The notes under the pieces are model-generated. The model ran no database searches. It was not told the origin of the DNA and saw only the letters and a list, made by a program, of their open reading frames with translations. A program made the position numbers and the translations under genes. Below, piece after piece: positions 1 through 6,769 of a stretch of DNA of 21,744 nt. Source of the stretch: Cyclobacteriaceae bacterium (GTDB lineage: Bacteria; Bacteroidota; Bacteroidia; Cytophagales; Cyclobacteriaceae); contig JAKISE010000053.1 in NCBI GenBank assembly GCA_021648745.1, forward strand, positions 1 through 21,744. Reading direction: 5' to 3'. Each line of letters opens with the position of its first letter. The first letter of the stretch is position 1.

Positions 1-705
1 AGCGTATTTATTCACAAATAAATCGTCATCGCCTCCTGTAACTCCTTGAAAACCGTGAAAGCCCTTTTTAGATAAAAAAAGTGTTTTCGAATAGCTTAAA
101 TTTCTACCAACCCCCATATAGGGCTTGCCCAAAACAGCTGCACTTACATATTGAATGCCCGTTAGTATTGTTTCGAATCGGATAAAATAATTCAACAATC
201 CTTTTTTGCGCTCATATTCTGAAAAGCCAAGTACAAAGGAAGTTTGGCTGTCCCATGAGTTTGCAAAAGATGAAATCCAGTTGTTAGATAGCGGACTGCA
301 ATCGGCATCGGTTAAAAGAATTTGATCGTAAGAGGCTGCCTTAATTCCTAAGGTGAGTGCATATTTTTTGCCATTTAAGTGATCTGGCAATTCGCTAACT
401 TGTAGAAGTTTAAGGTTTGGCTCTTGTTGAGATAGCCCAAGTAAATAATCATAACTACCATCCGAAGACCTGTCGTCCACAATAATAATTTCATATGTAT
501 GATACGATTGTTTGAGCAGTAGTGGAATTAATTGTTGAAGGTTTTGGAGCTCATTATTGGCAGCTACTACTACTGAGACGCCATGGGCGGGTTTGTTTTC
601 TGTATCGGGTTTTAGTTTTAATACTCCTGCTAGCCAAACGACCCAGTAGATTAATTGTACACCAACAATTATAAAAAAAGCAAGTTCTAGGTAAGAAACG
701 ATCAT
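1..705 (-). CDS. glycosyltransferase family 2 protein (3' part missing)
   Basis: Reading the minus strand from an ATG at 705 gives 235 codons without a stop to the window edge, so the C-terminus is lost. Residues 5-25 form an N-terminal membrane segment. A GT-A fold follows, with VSVVVAANNE at about 43-52, the nucleotide-sugar site VDDRSSDGS at 76-84, a metal-binding DADC at 133-136, and GGDDDLF at 224-230 where the acceptor or catalytic acidic motif of GT2 enzymes usually lies. The likely role is membrane-anchored transfer of a sugar from an activated donor to a lipid or polysaccharide acceptor; the substrate cannot be told from sequence. The missing part probably holds further membrane helices. 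It is divergent from tgt, with about 400 bp between. The family is secure, the exact function is not. Confidence 0.88.
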   Translation of the reverse strand, partial: MIVSYLELAFFIIVGVQLIYWVVWLAGVLKLKPDTENKPAHGVSVVVAANNELQNLQQLIPLLLKQSYHTYEIIIVDDRSSDGSYDYLLGLSQQEPNLKLLQVSELPDHLNGKKYALTLGIKAASYDQILLTDADCSPLSNNWISSFANSWDSQTSFVLGFSEYERKKGLLNYFIRFETILTGIQYVSAAVLGKPYMGVGRNLSYSKTLFLSKKGFHGFQGVTGGDDDLFVNKYA

Positions 706-735
706 TTATTTAATTTATCAAAAGTGACAAATATA

Positions 736-1011
736 TATAGGGAATCTCTATTAATTCATTTCTTTCAAAAAACAAAAAGTGACAGTGAGTTGCAAGGCAT
801 ATTATTTTTGAATAACCATAGCTATTTAAAAACAACATAACACAGTCAAATCGCTGTTTATTTTTGTTCCCAAAGGGTTTTCATAGTGTTTAGCATGCTG
901 CTTCTAGTTTTCTCATATTATCTTGATGGTATTTCAATCCCGATGGCCATAGGGAGCCTTCAAAACACTATGAAAATTTTGATGCGAATGAATTAATAGA
1001 GATTCCCTATA
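736..1011. repeat. 276-bp segment bounded by perfect 25-bp inverted repeats
   Basis: The left arm 736-760 (starting TATAGGGAATCTC) is the exact reverse complement of the right arm 987-1011. After four mismatches the pairing resumes for six bases (TCAAAA at 765-770 with 977-982). The trinucleotide ATA stands directly outside both arms (733-735 and 1012-1014), which could be a target duplication or chance in AT-rich DNA. No reading frame of note lies inside. TATTTTTG boxes at 803-810 and 859-866 match the Bacteroidota -7 consensus but lack a well-spaced TTG upstream. The segment fills most of the 408-bp gap between the divergent GT2 and tgt genes. It may be a MITE-like insertion, an invertible DNA segment, or paired operator sites; the sequence alone does not decide. 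Confidence 0.8.
878..976. repeat. nested 14-bp inverted repeat inside the 276-bp segment
   Basis: TTTTCATAGTGTTT at 878-891 is the exact reverse complement of 963-976, leaving a 71-base loop. The loop holds small palindromes (GCATGC, ATGGCCAT). With the outer arms this makes a two-tier palindromic structure that could fold as one long hairpin in RNA or extruded DNA. No gene lies within it. Confidence 0.75.
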
Positions 1012-1025
1012 ATATTACCTGCCGA

Positions 1026-1060
1026 TTGGCAGTAGTCCAACCCAAGTATCTGTATTTTTG
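1026..1060 (+). promoter_or_regulatory. candidate tgt promoter (Bacteroidota type)
   Basis: TATTTTTG at 1053-1060 is an exact TAnnTTTG -7 box. A TTG at 1026-1028 would be the -33 element with a 24-bp spacer, slightly above the usual range. The start codon of tgt is 53 bases downstream. It lies just outside the right arm of the inverted-repeat segment, so any rearrangement there would alter what is upstream of it. Confidence 0.45.
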
Positions 1061-1113
1061 CACCTGCTCATCAAGGTGCAGATACAGGTAGGTGAGAGAT
1101 AATAAATTTAGTA

Positions 1114-2244
1114 ATGGAATTTACTTTAAAAGCGCAAGATTCGAAATCTAAAGCCAGAGCAGGTGTGGTTAAAACTGCCCATGGTGAGATTGAAACACCC
1201 ATTTTTATGCCGGTGGGTACAGCTGGTTCTGTTAAGGCAGTGCACCAACGGGAGCTCAAGGAAGATATCGAAGCTCAAATTATATTAGGCAATACCTATC
1301 ATCTATACTTAAGACCGGGATTGGATGTTATTGAAAAGGCAGGTGGGCTTCATAAATTCAATGGATGGGATGGTCCCATTTTAACCGATAGTGGTGGATA
1401 CCAAGTGTATTCATTGGCAGATAATCGTAAAATTGTAGAACAAGGAGTTACGTTTAAATCTCATATCGATGGTTCTAAACATGAGTTTGCTCCTGAGCGT
1501 GTGATGGATATTCAAAGAATTATCGGAGCCGATATAATGATGGCTTTTGATGAGTGTACGCCTTATCCTTGCGATTATGATTATGCAGAGCGATCGATGC
1601 ATATGACACACCGGTGGTTAGAGCGTTGCATAAAACGATTCGATTCTACAGAACCCATTCATGGCTATAGTCAAACACTATTTCCTATTGTGCAAGGCAG
1701 CACCTATCCTGATTTGCGTAAACAATCGGCTGAGTTTGTTGCTAAACAGGGCAGAGAAGGAAATGCGATTGGTGGGCTTTCAGTGGGGGAACCTGCAGAA
1801 GAAATGTATGAGATGACGGAGTTAGTTTGTGATATCCTTCCCCAAGACAAGCCTCGTTATTTAATGGGCGTGGGTACTCCAGCTAATATTTTGGAATCGA
1901 TAAAGCTAGGTGTTGATATGTTCGATTGTGTAATGCCTACCCGTAATGCACGTAATGGCATGCTTTTTACGTCAGAAGGGTTTATTAATATAAGAAATGA
2001 AAAATGGAAAGATGATTTCTCTCCTATAGATGCTAATTTGGGAGGGTATGTAGATACAGTGTATTCTAAAGCCTATTTACGTCATCTCGTCCATTCAAAA
2101 GAAATATTAGGAGCGCAAATTGCAAGTATTCATAATTTAAGCTTTTATCTATGGTTAGTTAAAGAAGCTCGACAACAAATAATTAATGGTACGTTTTCTG
2201 CTTGGGTTGACCCGATGATTCGGAAAGTCTCTATCAGACTTTAA
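1114..2244 (+). CDS. tgt: queuine/preQ1 tRNA-ribosyltransferase (Tgt)
   Basis: This enzyme exchanges guanine-34 in tRNAs with GUN anticodons for preQ1 in the queuosine pathway. The 376-residue length is normal. Key motifs are FMPVGTAGSVK (31-41), LTDSGGYQV (90-98, with D92 the substrate-binding Asp), PIVQG (191-195), GGLSVGEP (220-227) and DMFDCVMPTR (268-277), where D271 is the expected nucleophile. The C-terminal zinc region is atypical: the segment aligned to the bacterial CxCxxC reads NLGGYVDT (308-315), so all three cysteine ligands are replaced, while the fourth ligand, His in SIHNL (H340), remains. The start at 1114 begins the conserved MEFTLKAQDS and has no Shine-Dalgarno sequence. 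It is the first gene of a + run; a four-helix-bundle gene follows after 31 bp. Confidence 0.96.
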   Translation: MEFTLKAQDSKSKARAGVVKTAHGEIETPIFMPVGTAGSVKAVHQRELKEDIEAQIILGNTYHLYLRPGLDVIEKAGGLHKFNGWDGPILTDSGGYQVYSLADNRKIVEQGVTFKSHIDGSKHEFAPERVMDIQRIIGADIMMAFDECTPYPCDYDYAERSMHMTHRWLERCIKRFDSTEPIHGYSQTLFPIVQGSTYPDLRKQSAEFVAKQGREGNAIGGLSVGEPAEEMYEMTELVCDILPQDKPRYLMGVGTPANILESIKLGVDMFDCVMPTRNARNGMLFTSEGFINIRNEKWKDDFSPIDANLGGYVDTVYSKAYLRHLVHSKEILGAQIASIHNLSFYLWLVKEARQQIINGTFSAWVDPMIRKVSIRL

Positions 2245-2682
2245 GTGAACTAGAGTTTGAAGTAAAAGTGAAAAAATGGATAACAAGGAGTTTGGTAGAA
2301 AGTTGGAGTTAAGAACTCGGAAGTTTGCGGTTTCTATTATAAAACTGTCAATTTCATTACCTAGAACAGAAGAAGGAAAAGTGCTAAAAAATCAGCTTAC
2401 CAAATCGGGTACTAGCATTGGTGCTAATTATAGAGAAGCGAATAGGTCGAGAAGTAAAGCTGATTTTAAGAACAAAGTGAGTATTAGTGAAAGTGAGGCA
2501 AGTGAAACCGCTTATTGGCTAGAAATAATTCAAGAATTAAAGTGGTTGGAGCCGGAAGTGTTGGAAGATAATTTGAATGAGGCAAATGAACTTTTAGCGA
2601 TATTTACATCAGTAGGAGCAAGTTTAAGGAGATAATGATAACTCAAATCCAACTCACTCCAAACTTTAAATACTCTAGTCAC
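2245..2682. repeat. imperfect inverted repeat bracketing the four-helix-bundle gene
   Basis: The reverse complement of 2245-2263, which begins one base after the tgt stop codon, reads ACTTCAAACTCTAGTTCAC. The sequence at 2663-2682, downstream of the gene, reads ACTTTAAATACTCTAGTCAC. The two differ by one substitution, a TA insertion and a one-base indel. The right copy runs into the first unit of the tandem array. The gene at 2276-2635 therefore sits between inverted copies of an array-type motif, as expected if gene and array form one element. The arms are short and imperfect, so chance cannot be fully excluded. Confidence 0.55.
2276..2635 (+). CDS. four-helix-bundle protein, 23S rRNA intervening-sequence (IVP/S23) family
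   Basis: The product has 119 residues, typical for this small all-helical family (first described from proteins encoded in intervening sequences of 23S rRNA genes, and structurally related to the Avd accessory protein of diversity-generating retroelements). Hallmarks are the LRTRKFAV helix near the N-terminus, SGTSIGANYREANRSRS at 45-61, and the acidic run ESEASETAYWLEII at 72-85. The family forms homopentamers; it may bind nucleic acid but its biochemical role is not established. Here there is no rRNA, reverse transcriptase or variable repeat in view, so neither classic setting applies. The gene lies in a + run between tgt and an LptF/G permease, directly upstream of a tandem array. The family is confident; the function is unknown. 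Confidence 0.9.
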   Translation: MDNKEFGRKLELRTRKFAVSIIKLSISLPRTEEGKVLKNQLTKSGTSIGANYREANRSRSKADFKNKVSISESEASETAYWLEIIQELKWLEPEVLEDNLNEANELLAIFTSVGASLRR

Positions 2683-2925
2683 TCTAAACTCTAAACTCTA
2701 AATACTCTAAACTCTAAACTCTAAATACTCTAAACTCTAAATACTCTAAACTCTAAATACTCTAAACTCTAAATACTCTAAACTCTAAATACTCTAAACT
2801 CTAAATACTCTAAACTCTAAACTCTAAATACTCTAAACTCTAAACTCTAAATACTCTAAACTCTAAATACTCTAAACTCTAAATACTCTAGTCACTCTAA
2901 ACTCTAAATACTCTAGTCACTCTAA
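2672..2925. repeat. tandem array of 32 ACTCTAA-type units
   Basis: Head-to-tail units fill 254 bp: seventeen of 7 bp (ACTCTAA), twelve of 9 bp (ACTCTAAAT) and three of 9 bp (ACTCTAGTC, at 2672, 2885 and 2910). They group into 16-bp (7+9) and 23-bp (7+7+9) blocks in the order: GTC unit, two 23s, five 16s, two 23s, two 16s, GTC unit, one 16, GTC unit, one final 7. Degenerate relatives occupy 2641-2671. The + strand of the array has only three G residues, one per GTC unit, so its transcript would be nearly unstructured. Stops interrupt the reading frames, so it is not coding. The last unit ends 3 bp before the next start codon. There are no unique spacers, so it is not a CRISPR array. Confidence 0.97.
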
Positions 2926-2928
2926 AAA

Positions 2929-4002
2929 ATGAAAATCCTCGATCGCTATATTTTACAAAAGCTACTCACTACCTTCTTATTTGTGGTGTTTATCATTGTG
3001 GCGATTATTGTAGTAATTGACGTTACCGAAAAAATTAGTGAGTTTACCAAACCAGAAGTTCCTTTAGGTAGAATTTTTCAGTATTATGCTGATTTTATCC
3101 CTTGGATTGCCAATTTAATTTCGCCCATAACGGTTTTTATTGCTACTGTTTTTGTTACGGCTAATATGGCAAGCCATACCGAAATTATTTCCATTTTATC
3201 CAGTGGAGTTTCTTTTAAACGAATGCTAGTTCCTTATTTTGGAGCAGCACTAATTATTGCTATAGTAAGCTTTTATTTTAATGGATGGGTAATACCAGAA
3301 GCCAATAAGAGCAGGCGATCGTTCGAAATTGAGTTTATCGAAGGTAATTTCTATTTTTCTAAAACAGATTTCCATATTCAGGTTAGCCCAACAGAATATC
3401 TCTATTTGCAGCGCTATGATAATAATAGAGACCTTGGCCATAAATTCACTATGGAGAGGATTGAGGGAGATAGTTTAAAGGAAAAGCTATCTGCCAATCA
3501 AATAGAATGGAACGACTCAACAAAAAAATGGAGGTTAAAACGGTGGCAACGAAGGATTATTTTAGAGAAAGGAGAGGAGGTTAGTTTTGGAGCTGTTATG
3601 GATTCTACATTGGTTATTTTACCCAAGGACTTTCAATCTCAGCATAGACTATGGGAAACACTCACTTTGCCTGAACTAACGAAGAAAATTGATGAAATTA
3701 CCAGAAGAGGGTTGGAGGGCGCAAAAATTTATAAGGTTGAAAAGTATTTTAGATACACCATGCCCTTTACCGTTTTTGTGTTGGTATTTATTGGGGTAAT
3801 TGTGTCTTCTCGTAAAAGTAGGGGAGGTACAGGGCTTCAAATAGCCATTGGGTTTATCATTTCGTTTATCTTTATTATTTTTGTTATTACGAGCCGAGGG
3901 GTGGCTGAAGGGGGCATTATTCCGCCCATAATAGCTGTGTGGATTCCAAACGTTGTGTTCTCAATTGTTGGTATGTTTATGTATAGATACGTGCCAAGGT
4001 AA
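2929..4002 (+). CDS. LptF/LptG (YjgP/YjgQ) family permease
   Basis: This is an inner-membrane subunit of the LPS export complex LptB2FG, which pulls LPS from the inner membrane onto the periplasmic Lpt bridge. The 357-residue protein has the family layout. It opens with MKILDRYILQKLLTTF, followed by three N-terminal helices (about 14-32, 60-79, 100-122). A soluble beta-rich periplasmic domain spans roughly 125-265. Three C-terminal helices lie in the last 80 residues, with the conserved SSRKSRGGTG loop. Whether it is LptF or LptG is not clear from this gene alone. The ATG is preceded by AAAAA and then directly by the tandem array, so no room remains for a separate promoter outside the repeats. 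It overlaps the next gene by one base (TAATG), suggesting translational coupling. Confidence 0.93.
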   Translation: MKILDRYILQKLLTTFLFVVFIIVAIIVVIDVTEKISEFTKPEVPLGRIFQYYADFIPWIANLISPITVFIATVFVTANMASHTEIISILSSGVSFKRMLVPYFGAALIIAIVSFYFNGWVIPEANKSRRSFEIEFIEGNFYFSKTDFHIQVSPTEYLYLQRYDNNRDLGHKFTMERIEGDSLKEKLSANQIEWNDSTKKWRLKRWQRRIILEKGEEVSFGAVMDSTLVILPKDFQSQHRLWETLTLPELTKKIDEITRRGLEGAKIYKVEKYFRYTMPFTVFVLVFIGVIVSSRKSRGGTGLQIAIGFIISFIFIIFVITSRGVAEGGIIPPIIAVWIPNVVFSIVGMFMYRYVPR

Positions 4003-4886
4003 TGCTGAAGTCAAGGCCTTATTTACATCTTCATTTTTTAGTGTTTCTTTGGGGATTTACAGCCATTTTAGGCTTGTTAATAAAGCTCTCTTTTCCAGAA
4101 GTGGTGTTTTATCGAACGCTTATTTCATTTATTGCTTTTATTCCAGTGTTGTATTTGGCAAAAGTTTCATTTAAAGTGGAGCCCAAGGTTATGATTAAGC
4201 TGTTGGCAACCGGTGTTATTATTAGTTTCCATTGGCTATTGTTTTTTGGAGCTGCCCGTTACGCCAATGCTTCGGTAAGTTTAATAGGGTTGGCAACTAC
4301 CTCATTATGGACAGCCTTACTTGAGCCAATTGCCAGAAAAAAAAGAATAAGCAAGTTAGAATTACTCTTTGGAGTAGTGATTATACTTGGTGTTTATGTA
4401 ATTTATATAGACGACTTTAGTTATGGGCTTGGCTTGGTAATGTCTATTGCTTCGGCCTTTTTTGCAGCTTTATTTTCTGTGGCCAATTCGTTATTTGTAA
4501 ATCGCCACCATCCTATGCAAATAACTTTTTACGAAACAGGAGGAGCCTTTTTAGGAACAATTCCTTTTGTGCTTTGGCATTTACAATCTAAGGGTACTTC
4601 ATTGGCTATGCCTAGCACTATGGATTGGGGTTATTTACTGGTTTTGGCATTGGTTTGTACAGTATATGCCAATTCTGCCTGGGTGTTTATTTTAAAGAAA
4701 ATATCTGCTTTTTCAGCTAATTTAGTAATCAATCTCGAACCTATTTACGGAATTCTTCTTGCATTATTAATATTTGGCCAAGCCGAAAAAATGAACCCGG
4801 GCTTTTATTGGGGTGGTGTTATTATTATCATAACCATTTTTGCCTACCCTATTGTTAGTAAACGGTTTAGAGGTGGATTAAAGTAA
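4002..4886 (+). CDS. EamA/DMT-family transporter
   Basis: The 294-residue protein has about ten hydrophobic helices in two EamA repeats (roughly 8-130 and 140-285). Typical drug/metabolite-transporter features are FLWGFTAILG near the start, the second-repeat opening YGLGLVMSIASAFFAALFS, and the late LEPIYGILLALLIFGQ that marks EamA half-sites. The likely role is export or exchange of a small metabolite across the inner membrane; the substrate is unknown. The ATG shares its A with the permease TAA stop, so the two are probably translationally coupled. It is the last gene of the tgt run and converges on the histidine kinase gene 64 bp away. Confidence 0.92.
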   Translation: MLKSRPYLHLHFLVFLWGFTAILGLLIKLSFPEVVFYRTLISFIAFIPVLYLAKVSFKVEPKVMIKLLATGVIISFHWLLFFGAARYANASVSLIGLATTSLWTALLEPIARKKRISKLELLFGVVIILGVYVIYIDDFSYGLGLVMSIASAFFAALFSVANSLFVNRHHPMQITFYETGGAFLGTIPFVLWHLQSKGTSLAMPSTMDWGYLLVLALVCTVYANSAWVFILKKISAFSANLVINLEPIYGILLALLIFGQAEKMNPGFYWGGVIIIITIFAYPIVSKRFRGGLK

Positions 4887-4889
4887 TGT

Positions 4890-4903
4890 TGCCTTAAAAG
4901 GCA
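4890..4903. terminator. weak hairpin between convergent genes
   Basis: TGCCTTAAAAGGCA folds as a 5-bp stem with a 4-base loop directly after the EamA stop codon. No U-tract follows immediately on either strand. It may help end transcription of the convergent EamA and kinase genes, but the support is slight. Confidence 0.25.
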
Positions 4904-4950
4904 CACTTTACTAGTCGTTGTAACTTCTTTTTAGGAAAGCGAAATCACTT

Positions 4951-6687
4951 TTACCTCCGCGGCCTCATATTAGGCAACCTCATTTTTAAGGTGGTTCCTT
5001 TATTTATTTCCGACTCGATAGACACATTTCCATTTAATTTTTGGATGGTTTCCTTTACAATATATAGCCCTAAACCAGACCCCGCATTTTGATCAGTGGC
5101 TCTGAAAAACATCTTGAACACATCTTCTTGGTATTTTTTTTCAATGCCGTTGCCTTTATCTCCAATATTGATTTTAGCATGGCCATTTACAACTTCTATG
5201 TTTATATCAATTTCAGTGTTATTAGGGTCGCTATATTTTATAGAATTACTTATAATATTATTAAATATCACTTTCATTCTACTAATATCAGAGTAAAAAA
5301 TTTTGTTTTGCAGCACATTCAATTTTGGCTTTGGCGGTTTCGAATTCATCGAGTATTTTAAGTAGTGAAATGTTTCATCAACTAATTTTTCGAAATCAAT
5401 TTTTTGCCTAACTGGTTTAATGCGTGCATTCTTTGTTAGCTCAATAATGTCTTTTATGAAGTTATCTTGCGTAATGGCACTTTTTTCAATTTGCTTTATA
5501 CAGGCTAACATATTAGAAACATCTGTATCGTATTTTGCAATATTTACTAGGCCCAAAATAGAGGAAATCGGAGCCCTCAAATCGTGAGAAACTTTATAAA
5601 CGAAGTTATCTAATTCTTCATTCGTTTTTCTGAGTTCATTATTTGTCAAAAGTGTTTTTTTCTCCGTTTTTTCTCTGCGAATAATTTCACTTGCAAGTTG
5701 CTCTGTTCGTTTGTCAACAGCTATCTCTAAATTTTCATTGAACATACTGAGTTTGTTGCTAGCTTCTATTCTCTCATAAATAGCTGTAGATAAAATGACA
5801 ACAGTAATTCCTATAACGAGAATAAAAAGTTGTAATAAAAGAAGTGAATCTTTAGAATTTTCTAGGATAAACGGACCTGAAAAATTAATTGTAATATATA
5901 CAGAGAATAGCGATATGGTTAGAACCAAAAAAGTGACTATTTTAATGCTTGACCTAAAAGCCACCCAAAGCAGGAGAGGAATAATTAGAAAAGGGAAGGA
6001 TCGTTCTAATGGTTCTGACAATTCTTTATAATTCATTATATAAAGCATAAATCCAATAACAGATACATTTATAGCTGACTCCAATAGCTTCCACCAATTA
6101 AAGTTAAAATGAGTTTTGCTTTTTACCCACGCGAGAATCAGGTTGGTAAAAAGCCATAAACCCGTTAGTTGAGAAAGGTAGTTTGTGAAAAAGGTTGTAG
6201 AAAACAAACTATTTTTACTAGGCAAGAAACTGTGAATACCAATAGTATAAGTTAACGACCCAATAAAAGCAATAAATAGGGTTATGGCTAAGAAAATAAA
6301 CGTATTTGATGTTTTTTCATGAGGGGAACTATCCTCGTTTATAAACATCTGGTATAGTTTATAACCAACAAGTGATTCTATAACACTTCCAATGCTAATT
6401 CCTAAAATGGCCATAACAGCATTGATGTTTATATTAACCCCTTGTAGTGTAAAAACAGCCGTAAATGTTATTAAAGAGCCAATTAATATGGCGGGCCAAA
6501 TGCGATAGCCTAAAATTATCATTAAGGCTAGAGCTACTCCTGCAGGAGGCCAAATAGGGTACGAGTTTATATCGGCAAAAAGGAGCCAAAGACCAAGTGA
6601 TGCGGCCAACAGGTATAGTATAGTAACACCTACTAACTTAAAATCGTAACTGCCAACTAATGCCTTTAGTCCTTCAAGTTTTATCAT
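4951..6687 (-). CDS. MASE1-domain sensor histidine kinase
   Basis: The 578-residue protein has an N-terminal MASE1 membrane sensor (about 18-305, eight or more helices, with the signature YPIWPPAGVALALMIILG at 43-60). A short coiled-coil linker (305-360) follows. The HisKA domain has the H-box YKVSHDLRAP, where H368 is the expected phosphorylation site. The HATPase domain shows the N-box NNIISNSIKYSD (476-487), the G1 box GDKGNGI (509-515) and the G2 box GSGLGLYIVKE (536-546). All kinase residues needed are present. There is no receiver domain and no response-regulator gene beside it, so it is an orphan kinase. Its signal is unknown; MASE1 sensors appear in varied bacterial signalling proteins. 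It is convergent with the EamA gene. Confidence 0.93.
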   Translation of the reverse strand: MIKLEGLKALVGSYDFKLVGVTILYLLAASLGLWLLFADINSYPIWPPAGVALALMIILGYRIWPAILIGSLITFTAVFTLQGVNININAVMAILGISIGSVIESLVGYKLYQMFINEDSSPHEKTSNTFIFLAITLFIAFIGSLTYTIGIHSFLPSKNSLFSTTFFTNYLSQLTGLWLFTNLILAWVKSKTHFNFNWWKLLESAINVSVIGFMLYIMNYKELSEPLERSFPFLIIPLLLWVAFRSSIKIVTFLVLTISLFSVYITINFSGPFILENSKDSLLLLQLFILVIGITVVILSTAIYERIEASNKLSMFNENLEIAVDKRTEQLASEIIRREKTEKKTLLTNNELRKTNEELDNFVYKVSHDLRAPISSILGLVNIAKYDTDVSNMLACIKQIEKSAITQDNFIKDIIELTKNARIKPVRQKIDFEKLVDETFHYLKYSMNSKPPKPKLNVLQNKIFYSDISRMKVIFNNIISNSIKYSDPNNTEIDINIEVVNGHAKINIGDKGNGIEKKYQEDVFKMFFRATDQNAGSGLGLYIVKETIQKLNGNVSIESEINKGTTLKMRLPNMRPRR

Positions 6688-6769
6688 AATGTTTGTTAAA
6701 ATTAGAATAAAACCTGCTTTTAACCAAATAGGGTTTAATCTAATACTTTAATAGACACGTACTAAACTT

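Noticed and set aside
803..866. Two TATTTTTG boxes as active promoters in the inverted-repeat segment
   Set aside because: Neither has TTG at a suitable distance; kept only as a remark on the segment.
706..1113. preQ1 riboswitch upstream of tgt
   Set aside because: No aptamer-like stem followed by an A-rich tail near the start; the inverted repeats here are too far apart and of another type.
2672..2925. CRISPR array
   Set aside because: Units of 7 and 9 bp are contiguous with no unique spacers, and no cas gene is present.
2276..2925. Diversity-generating retroelement with an Avd-like protein
   Set aside because: No reverse transcriptase and no template/variable repeat pair; the array is low-complexity and the protein fits the general S23/IVP family.
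3953..4174. 73-codon + strand reading frame across the permease/EamA junction
   Set aside because: Shadow frame of two well-supported genes that overlap by TAATG.
5089..5361. 90-codon + strand reading frame inside the kinase gene
   Set aside because: Antisense to the conserved HATPase region, no recognisable protein features.
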